A stretch of DNA of 64,000 nucleotides from Sutcliffiella horikoshii (GTDB lineage: Bacteria > Bacillota > Bacilli > Bacillales > Bacillaceae_I). This document shows positions 25,191 to 34,936 of the stretch, piece after piece (the stretch's first letter is position 1; the number at the start of each line of letters is the position of its first letter). Location of the stretch: positions 434,001-498,000 of the forward strand of contig NZ_JAIVKY010000002.1 in assembly GCF_020524325.1 (NCBI RefSeq). Direction: 5' to 3'. Made by a program: the position numbers and the translations under genes. The notes under the pieces were generated by a model that saw only the letters and a program-made list of their open reading frames with translations, did no database searches and was not told where the DNA came from.

Positions 25191-26879
25191 CTATTTCGCT
25201 ATTTTTTGTTTTTCTTCTTCTACCAATGCTCTTCTAAGGATTTTTCCTACAGCGGTTTTTGGCAGTTCATCTCTGAACTCATAGTATCTTGGCACCTTGT
25301 AGGCAGCAAGATGTTTACGCGTATATTGGTCCAACTCTTCTTCTGTCAGCTTGGATCCGGCCTTTTTCACGATATAGGCTTTAACGGTTTCACCGCGGTA
25401 AGCATCAGGAATTCCTGCTACCACTACTTCCTGAATTTCTTCATGTTCATATAGTACTTCCTCAATTTCTCGAGGGTAGATATTGAAACCTCCGGCAATA
25501 ATCATATCTTTCTTACGGTCCACCACATAGAAATAACCACGCTCATCCATATAACCTAAATCCCCGGTTAGGAGCCAGCCATCTTTTAAGATAGCTTCGG
25601 TCTCTTCTTTTCTATTCCAATAGCCCTTCATGATCTGTGGACCTCTTACAGCTATTTCGCCAATTTCACCTGTTGGAGCCAGTTCTCCATTTTCCATGGA
25701 AAGAATGACAGACTCTGTATTTGGCCAAGGTATCCCAATGCTTCCTGATACCCTTTCATTCCATAGGAAATTGGCGTGGGTAACCGGTGATGCTTCAGAA
25801 AGCCCATAACCTTCCACCAGTTTTCCTCCCGTTACACGTTCAAACTGTTCTTGCACCTCAACAGGCAATGCTGCGGATCCACTGATACATGAATCAATGG
25901 AAGATAAATCATACTTCTTAATATCAGGGTGATTCAATAGAGCAATATAAATAGTCGGTGCTCCAGGGAAAAGTGTCGGCTTTTCTTTCTGAATGGTTTT
26001 CAATGTTGTTTCTGGGTCGAACTTAGGTAATAGTACCATTTCATATGCCTGCATGATGGAAAGGTTCATGACGGCCGTCATCCCATATACATGGAAGAAC
26101 GGAAGAATTCCAATTACCTTTTCCTGAGCCTTTTGGCAACGGTACATCCATTTCACACTCATAATTGAATTGGAGACAAGATTCATATGTGTTAACATAA
26201 CACCCTTAGGAAATCCTGTTGTGCCTCCAGTATATTGTAGCAATGCAAGGTCTTCGTTAGGGTTGATAGGTACATCTATCGTTTGAGCTTCCGATTGTTT
26301 AATGATCTCGGTAAACAAGTGGTTTTGGCCACTGTGCTCCACCTTCACCACTATTCCGTACTGCTTTTTTTGCACAAAAGGATAAAGCATATTTTTCGGG
26401 AACGGCAGATAGTCTTTTATTCCCGTTACAATGACATGCTTTAATTTTGTGAGCGCTTTCACTTTTGATACTCTGGGATACAGAATATCCAATGTGATGA
26501 TTATTTCGGAGCCGGAATCATTGACCTGGTATTCGAGTTCGCGTTCCATGTATAGGGGATTTGTCTGTACGACAATTCCTCCGGCCAACAGAACACCATA
26601 ATAACTGATAACCGCTTGCGGGCAGTTAGGCAGCATGATGGCCACTCGATCCCCTTTCTCCAGGCCGAGTCCTTTTAAGTAGTTTGCCAGTTTTAAAGAT
26701 TGATCATACACTTCTTCAAATGTTAACTTTTTGCCGAGGAAGCTAATTGCCGTTTTTGCGGGATATTCTTCCGCCGCTTGTTTTAAATAAGACTGCAGTG
26801 TTCGTTCTTCGAAGTTGATCTCATGAGGTATTTCTTCTGGATAAAGTGATAGCCACGGCTTATTCACTACTTGCTCCAT
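25191..26879 (-). CDS. lcfA: Long-chain fatty-acid CoA ligase
   Basis: Activates fatty acids to acyl-CoA with ATP at the membrane. A 562-residue ANL-superfamily enzyme: the AMP-binding loop YTGGTTGFPKGVMLTH, the VEGYGLSEASPVTH motif, WLLTGDLGYMDERGYFYVVDRKKDMI, and the C-terminal lysine in PKTAVGKILRR are all present. It opens the fatty-acid degradation cluster, but a terminator and a separate fadR promoter follow it. No FadR box is visible in the roughly 130 bp upstream, which differs from the B. subtilis layout where the whole operon is reported under FadR. Confidence 0.95.
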   Translation of the reverse strand: MEQVVNKPWLSLYPEEIPHEINFEERTLQSYLKQAAEEYPAKTAISFLGKKLTFEEVYDQSLKLANYLKGLGLEKGDRVAIMLPNCPQAVISYYGVLLAGGIVVQTNPLYMERELEYQVNDSGSEIIITLDILYPRVSKVKALTKLKHVIVTGIKDYLPFPKNMLYPFVQKKQYGIVVKVEHSGQNHLFTEIIKQSEAQTIDVPINPNEDLALLQYTGGTTGFPKGVMLTHMNLVSNSIMSVKWMYRCQKAQEKVIGILPFFHVYGMTAVMNLSIMQAYEMVLLPKFDPETTLKTIQKEKPTLFPGAPTIYIALLNHPDIKKYDLSSIDSCISGSAALPVEVQEQFERVTGGKLVEGYGLSEASPVTHANFLWNERVSGSIGIPWPNTESVILSMENGELAPTGEIGEIAVRGPQIMKGYWNRKEETEAILKDGWLLTGDLGYMDERGYFYVVDRKKDMIIAGGFNIYPREIEEVLYEHEEIQEVVVAGIPDAYRGETVKAYIVKKAGSKLTEEELDQYTRKHLAAYKVPRYYEFRDELPKTAVGKILRRALVEEEKQKIAK

Positions 26880-27011
26880 TCCATTCCCTCCTCTTTATCG
26901 GCCTGTACTACTACAAAAGGCCCATATCTGTTTGTTATAGTATATCAGCAAATCCACAAAAATTATAACATTTTTTTGATTTTTGCAAAAAATGATGAAA
27001 GATGACACTAC

Positions 27012-28190
27012 TTATCCAGGAACTTTCAGCTTTATATTCTTTTTTATTCTTTTCTTTTCATAGAAAAGATTCGTCAATTTTGGCGCAAAAATAAATATCA
27101 AAATCCCAAGTATTGCTGAGGCCAAGATAAACACACTACTAAAAACCTTGGTCGCTCCAGTGGCTATAGATGCAATGACAACGGAAAATTCTCCTCTTGG
27201 GGTTAAAGAGAATCCAGCTCTCAAAGCTACTCTTTTTGTCAGCCCATACCATCTTCCACCAAGCATCCCGACGAAAACCTTCCCAAGTAAAGCCCATCCA
27301 ATCAATGTTAGCAATAAACCTACATACTGCACTCCTTCTCCAAGATCGATCGTCGTTCCGAAATGCATAAAGAATATAGGCAAAAGCAAATCTCTCACTG
27401 GTAAAGTAACCTGCTCAATGTCTTCTGAGCGCTTCGTTTCAGCAAGCATGATACCAGCCAAGAATGCTCCCAAAACCTCTGATAATCCTAGTAACAATGC
27501 AAGGCCTGCATAACAAAGTGCTATCCCGACTGTTAACATAATAAAGATATCGCTTCCGACCAATCGCTCAAAGAATTTCTCCAAGCGAGTGAAACCGAAG
27601 CGACCAATGACCATTGCACCAACTGTCAGTAACAAAATTTTACCCAAAAGTATCATAAAATCTGACCATGTTATTCCACTGTCCGAAGCTAATCCAATTA
27701 GGACTGCAACAATGACTGGCGCCACAATATCTTCAAAGATGAGAATCGCCAGGATATATTCCGATTCTGCATTTGCCAAGCGTTTCGTACTTTCCAATAG
27801 TTTGGCTGAAATCGAAGAGCTTGTCGCATAAAGGACCCCGCCTATTAAAAAGGAAGTAAGTAAATCTAGTCCAAAGAATAGACAAATGACAGTAGATATT
27901 CCAAAGTTTAAGGCTACATCCAATAGACCTGGTTTCCATATCTTGATTGCCATATTCTTTAATTTTTTCAGGGGGAATTCCAAACCTAGTAAAAAAAATA
28001 ATAGAACAAGTCCAATTTCACTTGCAGTATGCAATAATTCGTTTTGTGAGATAAATGTTCCGATGCCAAGTCCTAAAAATATATAAAGTATGACGCCGGG
28101 AATTTTCACTTTGCCCCCGACATACCCCATAACAAATAGAACAAGTAGTATGACTCCTATGCTTAAAAGTATTGGAGTACCGTCATGCAT
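27012..28190 (-). CDS. khtU: K+/H+ antiporter membrane subunit, KhtU/AmhT type (CPA2)
   Basis: A 392-residue membrane protein with about 12 hydrophobic segments of the CPA2 cation:proton antiporter family. Typical landmarks are the GLILLFFLLGLEF-type helix (GLVLLFFLLGLEFPLKKLK), the ATSSSISAKLL segment and the FEDIVAPVIVAVL helix carrying the acidic residue used in transport. It overlaps the stop of the KhtT-like regulator gene, so the two are translated together. KhtTU in B. subtilis and AmhMT in alkaliphilic bacilli export K+ or NH4+ under alkaline stress; the ion here is inferred. A khtS homologue is not next to it. Confidence 0.88.
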   Translation of the reverse strand: MHDGTPILLSIGVILLVLFVMGYVGGKVKIPGVILYIFLGLGIGTFISQNELLHTASEIGLVLLFFLLGLEFPLKKLKNMAIKIWKPGLLDVALNFGISTVICLFFGLDLLTSFLIGGVLYATSSSISAKLLESTKRLANAESEYILAILIFEDIVAPVIVAVLIGLASDSGITWSDFMILLGKILLLTVGAMVIGRFGFTRLEKFFERLVGSDIFIMLTVGIALCYAGLALLLGLSEVLGAFLAGIMLAETKRSEDIEQVTLPVRDLLLPIFFMHFGTTIDLGEGVQYVGLLLTLIGWALLGKVFVGMLGGRWYGLTKRVALRAGFSLTPRGEFSVVIASIATGATKVFSSVFILASAILGILIFIFAPKLTNLFYEKKRIKKNIKLKVPG

Positions 28191-28684
28191 CAGTTAGCAG
28201 TCCCTCCCCCGCAAAGCTTGGTAAGTTTTTCAATTTGCGCTTGTTTGCCGCACACCATAAGCACATCCTCTTCGTGGAGCTTCACATCGACATCCGGTAC
28301 GGCGATGTTATCTTCTCCCTTCACAATACCTATAATGGATGCCCCTGTTTTGGTTCTTATTTTCGATTCTCCGATGGATTTCCCAATTAAAGAGGAACCT
28401 TTTTTCACTTCAATCCATTCAATGATGATTTGTTTCTTGAATATTTTCATCTTATCCATATCTACAGGTTGATAAATGGCACCAAGCAGTTGCGCGCCAA
28501 GTTCCCGTGTTTCGTCTGAGGTTAATGAAATCGAGAAGTCTGCTTCATCTTGATCGGGATCTTCAAAAAAATACATCTCCCTTTTACCTGAATGGTGAAC
28601 AACCAAAACCACCATATTTCCTTCAGCCGTCACAAATGATAGCTTCTTCCCAATCCCCGGTAGTTCCGTAGTCTTAAATTGCAT
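28190..28684 (-). CDS. khtT: Regulatory RCK_C-domain subunit KhtT/AmhM
   Basis: A 164-residue soluble partner of the antiporter encoded next to it. The C-terminal half (about residues 85-160) is an RCK_C/TrkA-C domain (IGKSIGESKIRTKTGASIIGIVKGEDNIAVPDVDVKLHEEDVLMVCGK). The N-terminal half is the KhtT-specific domain. In B. subtilis the RCK_C domain binds c-di-AMP and the protein gates KhtU; this role is taken from the family. The stop codon overlaps the khtU start, and a GAGGGGG site precedes the ATG. Confidence 0.88.
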   Translation of the reverse strand: MQFKTTELPGIGKKLSFVTAEGNMVVLVVHHSGKREMYFFEDPDQDEADFSISLTSDETRELGAQLLGAIYQPVDMDKMKIFKKQIIIEWIEVKKGSSLIGKSIGESKIRTKTGASIIGIVKGEDNIAVPDVDVKLHEEDVLMVCGKQAQIEKLTKLCGGGTAN

Positions 28685-28815
28685 CTCAAGAACCCCCTCC
28701 TATAAAACCTATATTCTGCAAACCAACCTAATCTCCCTGCTCCAAAATTTTTAATGGGGGAAGAAAAACTGCGCAGTCCTTTTTAGTGAAAAACATTAGT
28801 TAGTGGTTAATCGCC

Positions 28816-28944
28816 GCTGTTCCTTTCCACAAACGACTTCGCTTTCCGCAGGACGATGCTTGAGCCTACTCACAACGCTTCAGGGGTCTCAACCTACCAT
28901 TACTCCCCCGCTGGAGTCTACGTCTTTTGCTCCAATCCACAGCT
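28816..28944 (+). repeat. Dispersed palindromic element, copy 8
   Basis: The ends are GCTGTTCCTT and AATCCACAGC, with the standard core. It lies upstream of khtT in the repeat-rich 950-bp gap that follows the small gene at 29.6 kb. Confidence 0.82.
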
Positions 28945-29030
28945 GAAAATCGCGTGAACGATACGATAATGCTTATTCTGTTAAATTGGTTAGATGCCTT
29001 TTCATATAACTTTGTGTGTCATTTTCTTGC

Positions 29031-29181
29031 AATGAAGACAAAGTCAAAAGAAAATTTTACATCTGATTGTCTTCATTCTACATATGATAACAATCTCAAC
29101 ACAAAATCCCCTACAAGATTGTCTTCATCACATCTATGAAGACAATCTTAACGGAAATTGGATCGCCAAATTGTCTTCATT
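29031..29181. repeat. GATTGTCTTCAT repeats with a 14-bp perfect inverted pair
   Basis: Five copies of GATTGTCTTCAT or its complement occur within 150 bp, at about 29031, 29065, 29117, 29136 and 29169. Copies three and four form a perfect inverted repeat, 29115-29149, with 14-bp arms AAGATTGTCTTCAT and a 7-nt loop. No T tract follows on either strand, so it is not an ordinary terminator. Confidence 0.85.
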
Positions 29182-29283
29182 AACCCCATCTTTGATAAAT
29201 GAAAGTACCTTAGTTGATTGGAGTGGAAGGCGCGCAGACGCCCGCTGGAGGAAGGGACAGGTGAGACCCCGGAAGGCGAAACC

Positions 29284-29482
29284 GAAGCCACTGAAAAACT
29301 AAAAACTCATGTACTTAAATGATTTCTAGCTGGTGATTGGAGAAAAAGGCGGAGACTCCTGAGGGAGATAGCGCTAGGTGGAGACCCCACAGGCGTAGCC
29401 GAGGAGGCTCCAGCAGCGCCCCTAGGAAAGCAACAGCGGTGTCTAAATTACATCTAAATTTATAGACTTTTTCAGTGGCTTC
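29284..29482. mobile_element. MITE-like insertion with 17-bp terminal inverted repeats
   Basis: The 199-bp element is bounded by GAAGCCACTGAAAAACT on the left and the complement of GAAGCCACTGAAAAAGT on the right (16 of 17 match). It encodes no transposase. It interrupts copy 9 of the dispersed repeat and holds another copy (29329-29439) inside. The termini resemble those of IS1182-type elements as I remember them, but I cannot confirm this without a search. Confidence 0.75.
29329..29439 (-). repeat. Dispersed palindromic element, copy 10, nested and slightly shortened
   Basis: The left end GCTGGTGATT is intact. The right side jumps from CCCCTAGGAAAGC to AACAGCGGTG, missing about 20 bp of the usual GAAGC...GGAAATC part. 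It lies inside the MITE-like insertion. Confidence 0.8.
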
Positions 29483-29571
29483 CAACGAAATAAGGAGGCT
29501 CACGGACCGCCCGCAGGCAAGCGAAGCGCCTGGAACGGAAATCAACAGTATTTTATACCCTATTATTTTTT

Positions 29572-29619
29572 GAAAAAAAAAGGAAGAAGCAGCAATGTGA
29601 AACTTGCTTCTTCTTCCTC
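29572..29619 (-). terminator. Intrinsic terminator of the DUF350/small-protein unit
   Basis: AGGAAGAAGAAGCAA and TTGCTGCTTCTTCCT form a long stem on the minus strand, followed by T9. Confidence 0.9.
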
Positions 29620-29634
29620 ACTGTTATTAACTCT

Positions 29635-29715
29635 TTATGCTACAAAAAGATAAATAATACCAATTAAAACAAACACAATACAACAACCAATTAATACCTT
29701 TGCTAAAGTCTCCAA
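29635..29715 (-). CDS. Putative 26-residue single-pass membrane microprotein
   Basis: A TTG start at 29713-29715, preceded by GGAGTAGGGAAT, opens a 26-codon frame. It begins METLAKVLIGCC, continues as one hydrophobic helix and ends IIYLFVA. It lies 13 bp after the DUF350 gene and directly before a strong terminator, so it would be the last gene of that unit. I do not recognise a family. The position, the ribosome-binding site and the clean transmembrane profile support it; the short length and TTG start leave doubt. Confidence 0.5.
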   Translation of the reverse strand: METLAKVLIGCCIVFVLIGIIYLFVA

Positions 29716-29728
29716 AATTCCCTACTCC

Positions 29729-30136
29729 TTATCCAATACTTGCCCCGATAATAAAAGACAACCCTACAGAAATCACAAAGGAAATAAACCCAACAGCCCA
29801 ATTCCCTTTTTCAATTTCCTTATCAATGTTAAAGCTTGGTGTCAAAAACTCAAAAATAAAGTAAGCAAACAACAACAAGACAAACCCAGCCGCTCCCCAG
29901 CCAATCATCGTCAACAACGAATCATGATCGCTGATCGAGTACCGGAAAATGTTAGCGATTCCGAGTATTTTACCGCCTGTTGCCATCGCTACTGCAAAAT
30001 TTCCTTTTTTAATTTCTTCCATGTTTTTATATTTCGTCACTAGTTCAAAAATTGCCAGAAACAAAACAAGACATAGTACTACCACACTAAAGTTAGCGGC
30101 CGTTCTGACTATATCATTTTCCCAAAAAGCAGACAT
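29729..30136 (-). CDS. yshE: DUF350 family membrane protein (YshE-like)
   Basis: A 135-residue integral membrane protein with four hydrophobic segments. It shows an internal two-fold pattern typical of DUF350: each half has two helices joined by a charged loop holding (D/E)xE(I/K)KxGN(F/W)AV, seen here as MEEIKKGNFAVAMATGG and IDKEIEKGNWAVGFISF. B. subtilis YshE lies in the same place downstream of mutS2. The function is unknown. It follows mutS2 by 14 bp and is probably co-transcribed with it. Confidence 0.88.
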   Translation of the reverse strand: MSAFWENDIVRTAANFSVVVLCLVLFLAIFELVTKYKNMEEIKKGNFAVAMATGGKILGIANIFRYSISDHDSLLTMIGWGAAGFVLLLFAYFIFEFLTPSFNIDKEIEKGNWAVGFISFVISVGLSFIIGASIG

Positions 30137-30150
30137 ATCAGGCTCCCCTC

Positions 30151-32508
30151 TTATTTCAGTTCGACGACGGTAACACCTGTGCCACCTTCAGACGCCTCAC
30201 CAAATCGATAATTTTTGACGGAACGATGGTTCTTCAGGTAATTCTGCACCCCGACACGCAATGCTCCCGTTCCTTTACCATGAATGATAGAAACGCGGTG
30301 ATAGCCTGCAAGTGTTGCATCATCCAAATATTTTTCTACTCTCATCAATGCATTTTCAAAACGTTCACCTCGCAGGTCAAGTTCTATGCTTACATGATAG
30401 TCTTTCCCTTTGATGGTTGCGAGTGGCTTTGTTTCCACAGGTTTTGGCCTGCTCACATATTGAATATCCTTCGTTTTTACTTTCATTTTCATGATGCCGA
30501 TTTGAACTTGCCATTCTTTGTCTCCCGTTTTTTGGACGAGATGGCCTTTTTGATTAAGACTCATAACCTTCACTTCGTCACCAGGCTCAAGTGTTTGGTT
30601 GCTAACTTCCTGCTTTTTCGTGGTAGCAGATTTTTTAACGGTAGGAACAGCGCCTTCGAGACGTTTCTTCGCGTCAATCAATTCGTGCTCTTTTACATTC
30701 GCATGCTGTTCGATACGCATCTTACGCAATTCGCGAATGACCTTTTCTGCTTCTTCCTTGGCATCTTCGACCATCTTCTCCGCTTTTGCGGCTGCTTTTT
30801 CGTACAGTTTGTCACGCTGCTCATTAAGTTCCTGCATTTGTTGTTCTAACTCTTCATGCAGCTGTTGTGACGTTTTTCTTAGTTCTTCTGCTTCTTTCCA
30901 TTCCTCTTCCGCTCTTTTTTGAGAAGCTTCGAGTGAAGCAATCATGTTCTCGACTTTGTTGCTGTCCTCGCTAACAAACTCTTTGGCACGATCAATAACT
31001 TCCATGCTTAAGCCTAGTCGTTTAGATATTTCAAATGCGTTACTTCTACCTGGAACCCCAATAAGTAATCGATAGGTTGGACTTAATGTGTCCACATCAA
31101 ATTCCACACTAGCATTTACCACACCTTCCCTGTTATAGCCATAAGCCTTTAGCTCAGGGTAGTGGGTGGTCGCAATTACACAGGCACCGCGTTGATAGAC
31201 TTCATCCAAGATGGAAATAGCAAGTGCTGCCCCTTCTTGAGGATCTGTTCCTGCTCCTAGTTCATCAAAAAGAACCAGACTTTCATGATCGACCTTTTTA
31301 AGAATATCCACAATATTAACCATGTGGGAAGAAAATGTACTTAAACTTTGTTCGATAGACTGCTCATCACCGATGTCTGCATAAACTGCGTTGAACACTC
31401 CCACTTCTGATCCGTCTTGAGCGGGTACATGCAACCCGGATTGCGCCATAATTGTTAACAAACCAAGTGTTTTCAACGTTACGGTCTTACCACCAGTATT
31501 CGGACCGGTTATCACGATAGAGGTATAATCTTTTCCAAGTTCAATGGTGTTCGGAACCACCTCATCCTCATTGATCAGAGGATGTCTCGCCTGGACAAGC
31601 CTGATATATTTGTCATTATTGATTTCAGGCTTTGTTCCGCGAATATGCTTACCATACTTAGCCTTAGCAAACATAAAGTCTATTTCAGCCAAAATATGAA
31701 CATTTTCAAGAAGGTCCCGGGCAACTTCTGCCACTTCTGCTGAAAGCTCGGCAAGTATTCGATCTATTTCAAGCTTCTCTTTTACCTTTGCTTCTTGAAG
31801 GATATTGTTAAGGTCTACTACCTGCTGCGGTTCGATGAACAATGTCGCACCAGAAGAGGATTGATCATGAACGATTCCGCCATAGGAACCGCGGTATTCT
31901 TGTTTTACAGGTATCACATATCGCTCATTACGAATGGTGATGATGGCATCAGATAGCATTTTTTGTGCGTTGGAAGAGCGAATCATGCTCTCAAGTTTCT
32001 CACGCACCCTGGATTCTGTGGATCTTAATTGCTGACGTATGCCTCGCAGTTTATCACTTGCCCCATCCAGTACTTCTCCGTATTCATCTATACAATTTTT
32101 AATATTGCGTTCTAGTTCAGGATAGATAATTAACTGTTCCATGTACTCTTTTAAAATAGGAATGGATATATCTTCATCTAATATAGATTCCACAAAACGA
32201 TCCAGCTTTCGTGCCGCATAGATGGTTCCCGCAATATCCAATAGTTCATGGGTGTTCAATGTCCCGCCTATCTCCGCGCGTTTCACATGTCCACGGATAT
32301 CGGTAATCCCTCCAAGCGGAACTTCCCCTTTTAATCTGAGAACCGTTGCTGCCTCGTCTGTTTGCAGCTGTCTCTTGACCACCTCTTCATAATTGGTGGC
32401 AGGTGTCAGCTGTGCCACTTTTTCTTTTCCTAATGAGGAGGCCGAAAAAGTTGCCAATTTATCTTTTACTTTATTAAATTCTAATACCTTTAAAACCCTC
32501 GGTTGCAC
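30151..32508 (-). CDS. mutS2: Endonuclease MutS2 (recombination suppressor / ribosome rescue factor)
   Basis: A 785-residue MutS2 protein. It lacks the mismatch-recognition domain of MutS1 and starts directly with the core/clamp region. The ATPase holds Walker [18 protein letters not shown] near residue 335, Walker [20 protein letters not shown] and [10 protein letters not shown] coiled coil (about 515-620) is followed by a C-terminal Smr domain ([13 protein letters not shown]...[14 protein letters not shown]). MutS2 is known as an anti-recombination factor in some species and as a collided-ribosome splitting factor in B. subtilis; the role here is not shown by the sequence. It follows polX by 28 bp. 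Confidence 0.97.
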   Translation of the reverse strand: MQPRVLKVLEFNKVKDKLATFSASSLGKEKVAQLTPATNYEEVVKRQLQTDEAATVLRLKGEVPLGGITDIRGHVKRAEIGGTLNTHELLDIAGTIYAARKLDRFVESILDEDISIPILKEYMEQLIIYPELERNIKNCIDEYGEVLDGASDKLRGIRQQLRSTESRVREKLESMIRSSNAQKMLSDAIITIRNERYVIPVKQEYRGSYGGIVHDQSSSGATLFIEPQQVVDLNNILQEAKVKEKLEIDRILAELSAEVAEVARDLLENVHILAEIDFMFAKAKYGKHIRGTKPEINNDKYIRLVQARHPLINEDEVVPNTIELGKDYTSIVITGPNTGGKTVTLKTLGLLTIMAQSGLHVPAQDGSEVGVFNAVYADIGDEQSIEQSLSTFSSHMVNIVDILKKVDHESLVLFDELGAGTDPQEGAALAISILDEVYQRGACVIATTHYPELKAYGYNREGVVNASVEFDVDTLSPTYRLLIGVPGRSNAFEISKRLGLSMEVIDRAKEFVSEDSNKVENMIASLEASQKRAEEEWKEAEELRKTSQQLHEELEQQMQELNEQRDKLYEKAAAKAEKMVEDAKEEAEKVIRELRKMRIEQHANVKEHELIDAKKRLEGAVPTVKKSATTKKQEVSNQTLEPGDEVKVMSLNQKGHLVQKTGDKEWQVQIGIMKMKVKTKDIQYVSRPKPVETKPLATIKGKDYHVSIELDLRGERFENALMRVEKYLDDATLAGYHRVSIIHGKGTGALRVGVQNYLKNHRSVKNYRFGEASEGGTGVTVVELK

Positions 32509-32536
32509 GGTACCATAACTCCCTTCTGTCTTTACA

Positions 32537-34258
32537 TTACGTATGGTGTCGTGTTAAAAATTTCTTTAACTCGTCTAGTGTCCATGTATTGATTACATTG
32601 TCCTTTTTAATCCAGCCTTTTCTTGCTGCTGCCACTCCAACTTCCATATGATCGAGCATGTCTATGCTATGGGCATCTGTATTAATGACAAGCTTCACTC
32701 CCGCATCCTGTGCAAGTCGGACATAATGGCTTGCAAGGTCCAAACGGTTCGGGTTGGCATTGAGCTCAAGCGCCGTATCTGTTTCTTTTGCCAACTGAAT
32801 CAACATTTCCACGTCCACATCATACCCTTCCCTGCGTCCAATCAGGCGTCCTGTAGGGTGTGCGATAATGTCCACATGATTATTTTCCAACGCTTTTCTT
32901 AAGCGGTCCATGATTACTTCTCTTTTTTGGGAAAAGCTTGAATGAATCGATGCGATGACAATATCCATCTCTTCCATTAGCTCGTCATCATAATCAAGAG
33001 AGCCGTCAGGGAGGATGTCCATTTCCACACCGGATAATATCGTAATATCTTCATATTTTTCATTAAGTTTCTTAATTTCTTCTTTTTGCTGCCTAAGACG
33101 TTCTGGCGTTAATCCGTTTGCTACTTTCAGATATTGAGAATGATCGGTTATCGCCATATATTTATACCCTTTTGCCCGGTTTGCTTCTATCATCTCTTCG
33201 ATTGTGTAGGCACCATCACTGTAAGTGGAGTGCATATGAAGATCTCCCCTTATGTCATCTAGTGACACTAATGGTATCTCGCCATGCTCCAAAGCATAAT
33301 CCACTTCTGTACCATCTTCTCTTATCTCGGGCGGAATGAATGGCAGATTAAAATGACGGAAAAATGCTTCTTCCGTTTCAAAATGCTTCATTTCTCCCGT
33401 TTCTATATTTTCCACACCGTACTCACTAATTTTCTCTCCGCGGTCTTTCGCAAGCTGACGCATACGGACATTATGGTCCTTTGAGCCTGTAAAATGATGA
33501 AGGGTTGTCGGAAAGCTCTGTGGCTCCACCATCCGGAAATCAACCGAAACATCATAATCATATTTTAAAATAATGGATACTTTCGTATCACCATTGGCAA
33601 TAATCTCAGTAACTCTGTCCATCCCCACAAGCTGTTCCCGAACTTTTCCAGGTTCAGTGGTGGAAATGATAAAATCAAGATCCTTGATAGTTTCCCTGTA
33701 TCTCCGCAAGCTTCCTGCACGCGAGTACTCTTCTATTCCATCAACCTTTGCAAGAAATTCTTCTATCTGCTCTGCAATTGGCGTCATGAAAGAAATAGGC
33801 AAACGGTCAGGACGTTTTCCCACTTCTTCGATTGCAGCAAGGATTTTCTCTTCAGTCTTTTTTCCAAAGCCGGCAAGCGCCTGCACTTTTTCTGCTTCAC
33901 AAGCTTCTTTCAAGCTTGTCATATCTACTACGTTTAGCTCTTGATAAAGTTTCGCTATTTTTTTGCCGCCAAGTCCAGGCAACTTCAAAAGAGGAATCAA
34001 TCCTTCTGGAACTTCTTGTTGAAGCTCCTCTAAAACGGATGATTTCCCGGTTTCCAAGATTTCCTGGATAACAGCTGCCGTTCCTTTTCCAATGCCGCTT
34101 AATTTTGTAAAATCCTCTATTTGACTTAAGCTTCTTTCATCATTTTCAAGGGCCAGCGCCGCTTTTCGGAACGCCGAAACTTTAAAGCCGTTCTCACCCT
34201 TCAATTCCATATATGTCGCAATCGTTTCAAGCCATTTCACGATTTGTTTTTTATTCAC
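32537..34258 (-). CDS. polX: DNA polymerase/3'-5' exonuclease PolX
   Basis: A family X DNA polymerase implicated in base-excision repair. The 573-residue protein has N-terminal helix-hairpin-helix motifs ([45 protein letters not shown]). The nucleotidyltransferase core has [19 protein letters not shown] with the metal aspartates, and a C-terminal PHP exonuclease domain begins with [19 protein letters not shown] near residue 340. Bacterial PolX has this fused layout. It lies between cvpA and mutS2, as yshC in B. subtilis. Confidence 0.96.
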   Translation of the reverse strand: MNKKQIVKWLETIATYMELKGENGFKVSAFRKAALALENDERSLSQIEDFTKLSGIGKGTAAVIQEILETGKSSVLEELQQEVPEGLIPLLKLPGLGGKKIAKLYQELNVVDMTSLKEACEAEKVQALAGFGKKTEEKILAAIEEVGKRPDRLPISFMTPIAEQIEEFLAKVDGIEEYSRAGSLRRYRETIKDLDFIISTTEPGKVREQLVGMDRVTEIIANGDTKVSIILKYDYDVSVDFRMVEPQSFPTTLHHFTGSKDHNVRMRQLAKDRGEKISEYGVENIETGEMKHFETEEAFFRHFNLPFIPPEIREDGTEVDYALEHGEIPLVSLDDIRGDLHMHSTYSDGAYTIEEMIEANRAKGYKYMAITDHSQYLKVANGLTPERLRQQKEEIKKLNEKYEDITILSGVEMDILPDGSLDYDDELMEEMDIVIASIHSSFSQKREVIMDRLRKALENNHVDIIAHPTGRLIGRREGYDVDVEMLIQLAKETDTALELNANPNRLDLASHYVRLAQDAGVKLVINTDAHSIDMLDHMEVGVAAARKGWIKKDNVINTWTLDELKKFLTRHHT

Positions 34259-34346
34259 GTTTCCTCACCTGACCTTATGTAGACTTATCTTATTAAATCA
34301 TACAAATAAATGAGGCAAATGTACAATCGAACAAACTCCATCCATA

Positions 34347-34378
34347 AAAAAACAGGCCCAAGGAAGGCCTGTTTTATC
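34347..34378 (-). terminator. Intrinsic terminator of cvpA
   Basis: AACAGGCC(TT)/(AA)GGCCTGTT arms lie within AAAACAGGCCTTCC...CAGGCCTGTTTTTT-like sequence on the minus strand. A T6 tract follows. It lies 8 bp past the cvpA stop. Confidence 0.8.
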
Positions 34379-34385
34379 GTTTGTA

Positions 34386-34931
34386 CTATTGCTTGCTTGC
34401 CATATACCCAGACCATAACTCTTGTAGCTTTTCTGAGAATATCGGGGTATTTTCCACAATACCCTTCGCCATGGAAGAATCACTGATTGATGACTGCACC
34501 ATCTCTAAAGGAACCAATGCTCCTATGTATAAGAAAATAAAGACAATCAAATAAACTTCCACAAATCCTAATACCGCACCAGCCCAGCTGTTCACCTGCT
34601 TTAAAATCGGCAAGTGGGAAAGGAAATCTAGCATCGAGCCAATAATTTGTGCCGCAATCCTTGTTCCGAAGAAAAGGATCGCAAAAGCAACAGCTCTGTA
34701 GTAAGCTGTATCCAAACTGATTGTCTCAAAGAACATGGAAAACTCTGCGTTTCCAAAACTCGGCATCGGCACCCAAAGTTTTAATTTAGGCGCTAAATCA
34801 GCATAAAACATATACGCAACCACAAAAGCTGCAATAAAACCGGAAAGATGCACAATCTGCATAATGAATCCTCTGCGGATCCCCACAATCAGTCCCATAA
34901 TAAATAGAAAGATAATAATTAAGTCTAACAT
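34386..34931 (-). CDS. yshB: CvpA family membrane protein (YshB)
   Basis: A 181-residue membrane protein with four hydrophobic segments (about residues 1-20, 25-45, 65-90 and 105-130) and a soluble C-terminal tail. This is the CvpA (colicin V production) fold, found here next to zapA as in B. subtilis yshB. The ATG at 34931 was chosen: it lies 5 bp after the zapA stop, and the AAAGGG in the end of zapA can serve as ribosome-binding site. In other bacteria CvpA affects envelope homeostasis and biofilm formation; the role in Bacillus is not established. Confidence 0.9.
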   Translation of the reverse strand: MLDLIIIFLFIMGLIVGIRRGFIMQIVHLSGFIAAFVVAYMFYADLAPKLKLWVPMPSFGNAEFSMFFETISLDTAYYRAVAFAILFFGTRIAAQIIGSMLDFLSHLPILKQVNSWAGAVLGFVEVYLIVFIFLYIGALVPLEMVQSSISDSSMAKGIVENTPIFSEKLQELWSGYMASKQ

Positions 34932-34936
34932 CGTAC

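Larger units (their letters stand above)
29213..29551 (-). repeat. Dispersed palindromic element, copy 9, split by an insertion
   Basis: The left part (29213-29283, TAGTTGATTGGAGTGGAAGG...GAGACCCCGG) and the right part (29483-29551, ...GAGGCTCACGGACCGCCCG...GGAAATCAACAG) together make one element. The 199 bp between them are a separate inserted element. It lies about 21 bp past the terminator at 29572. Confidence 0.85.
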
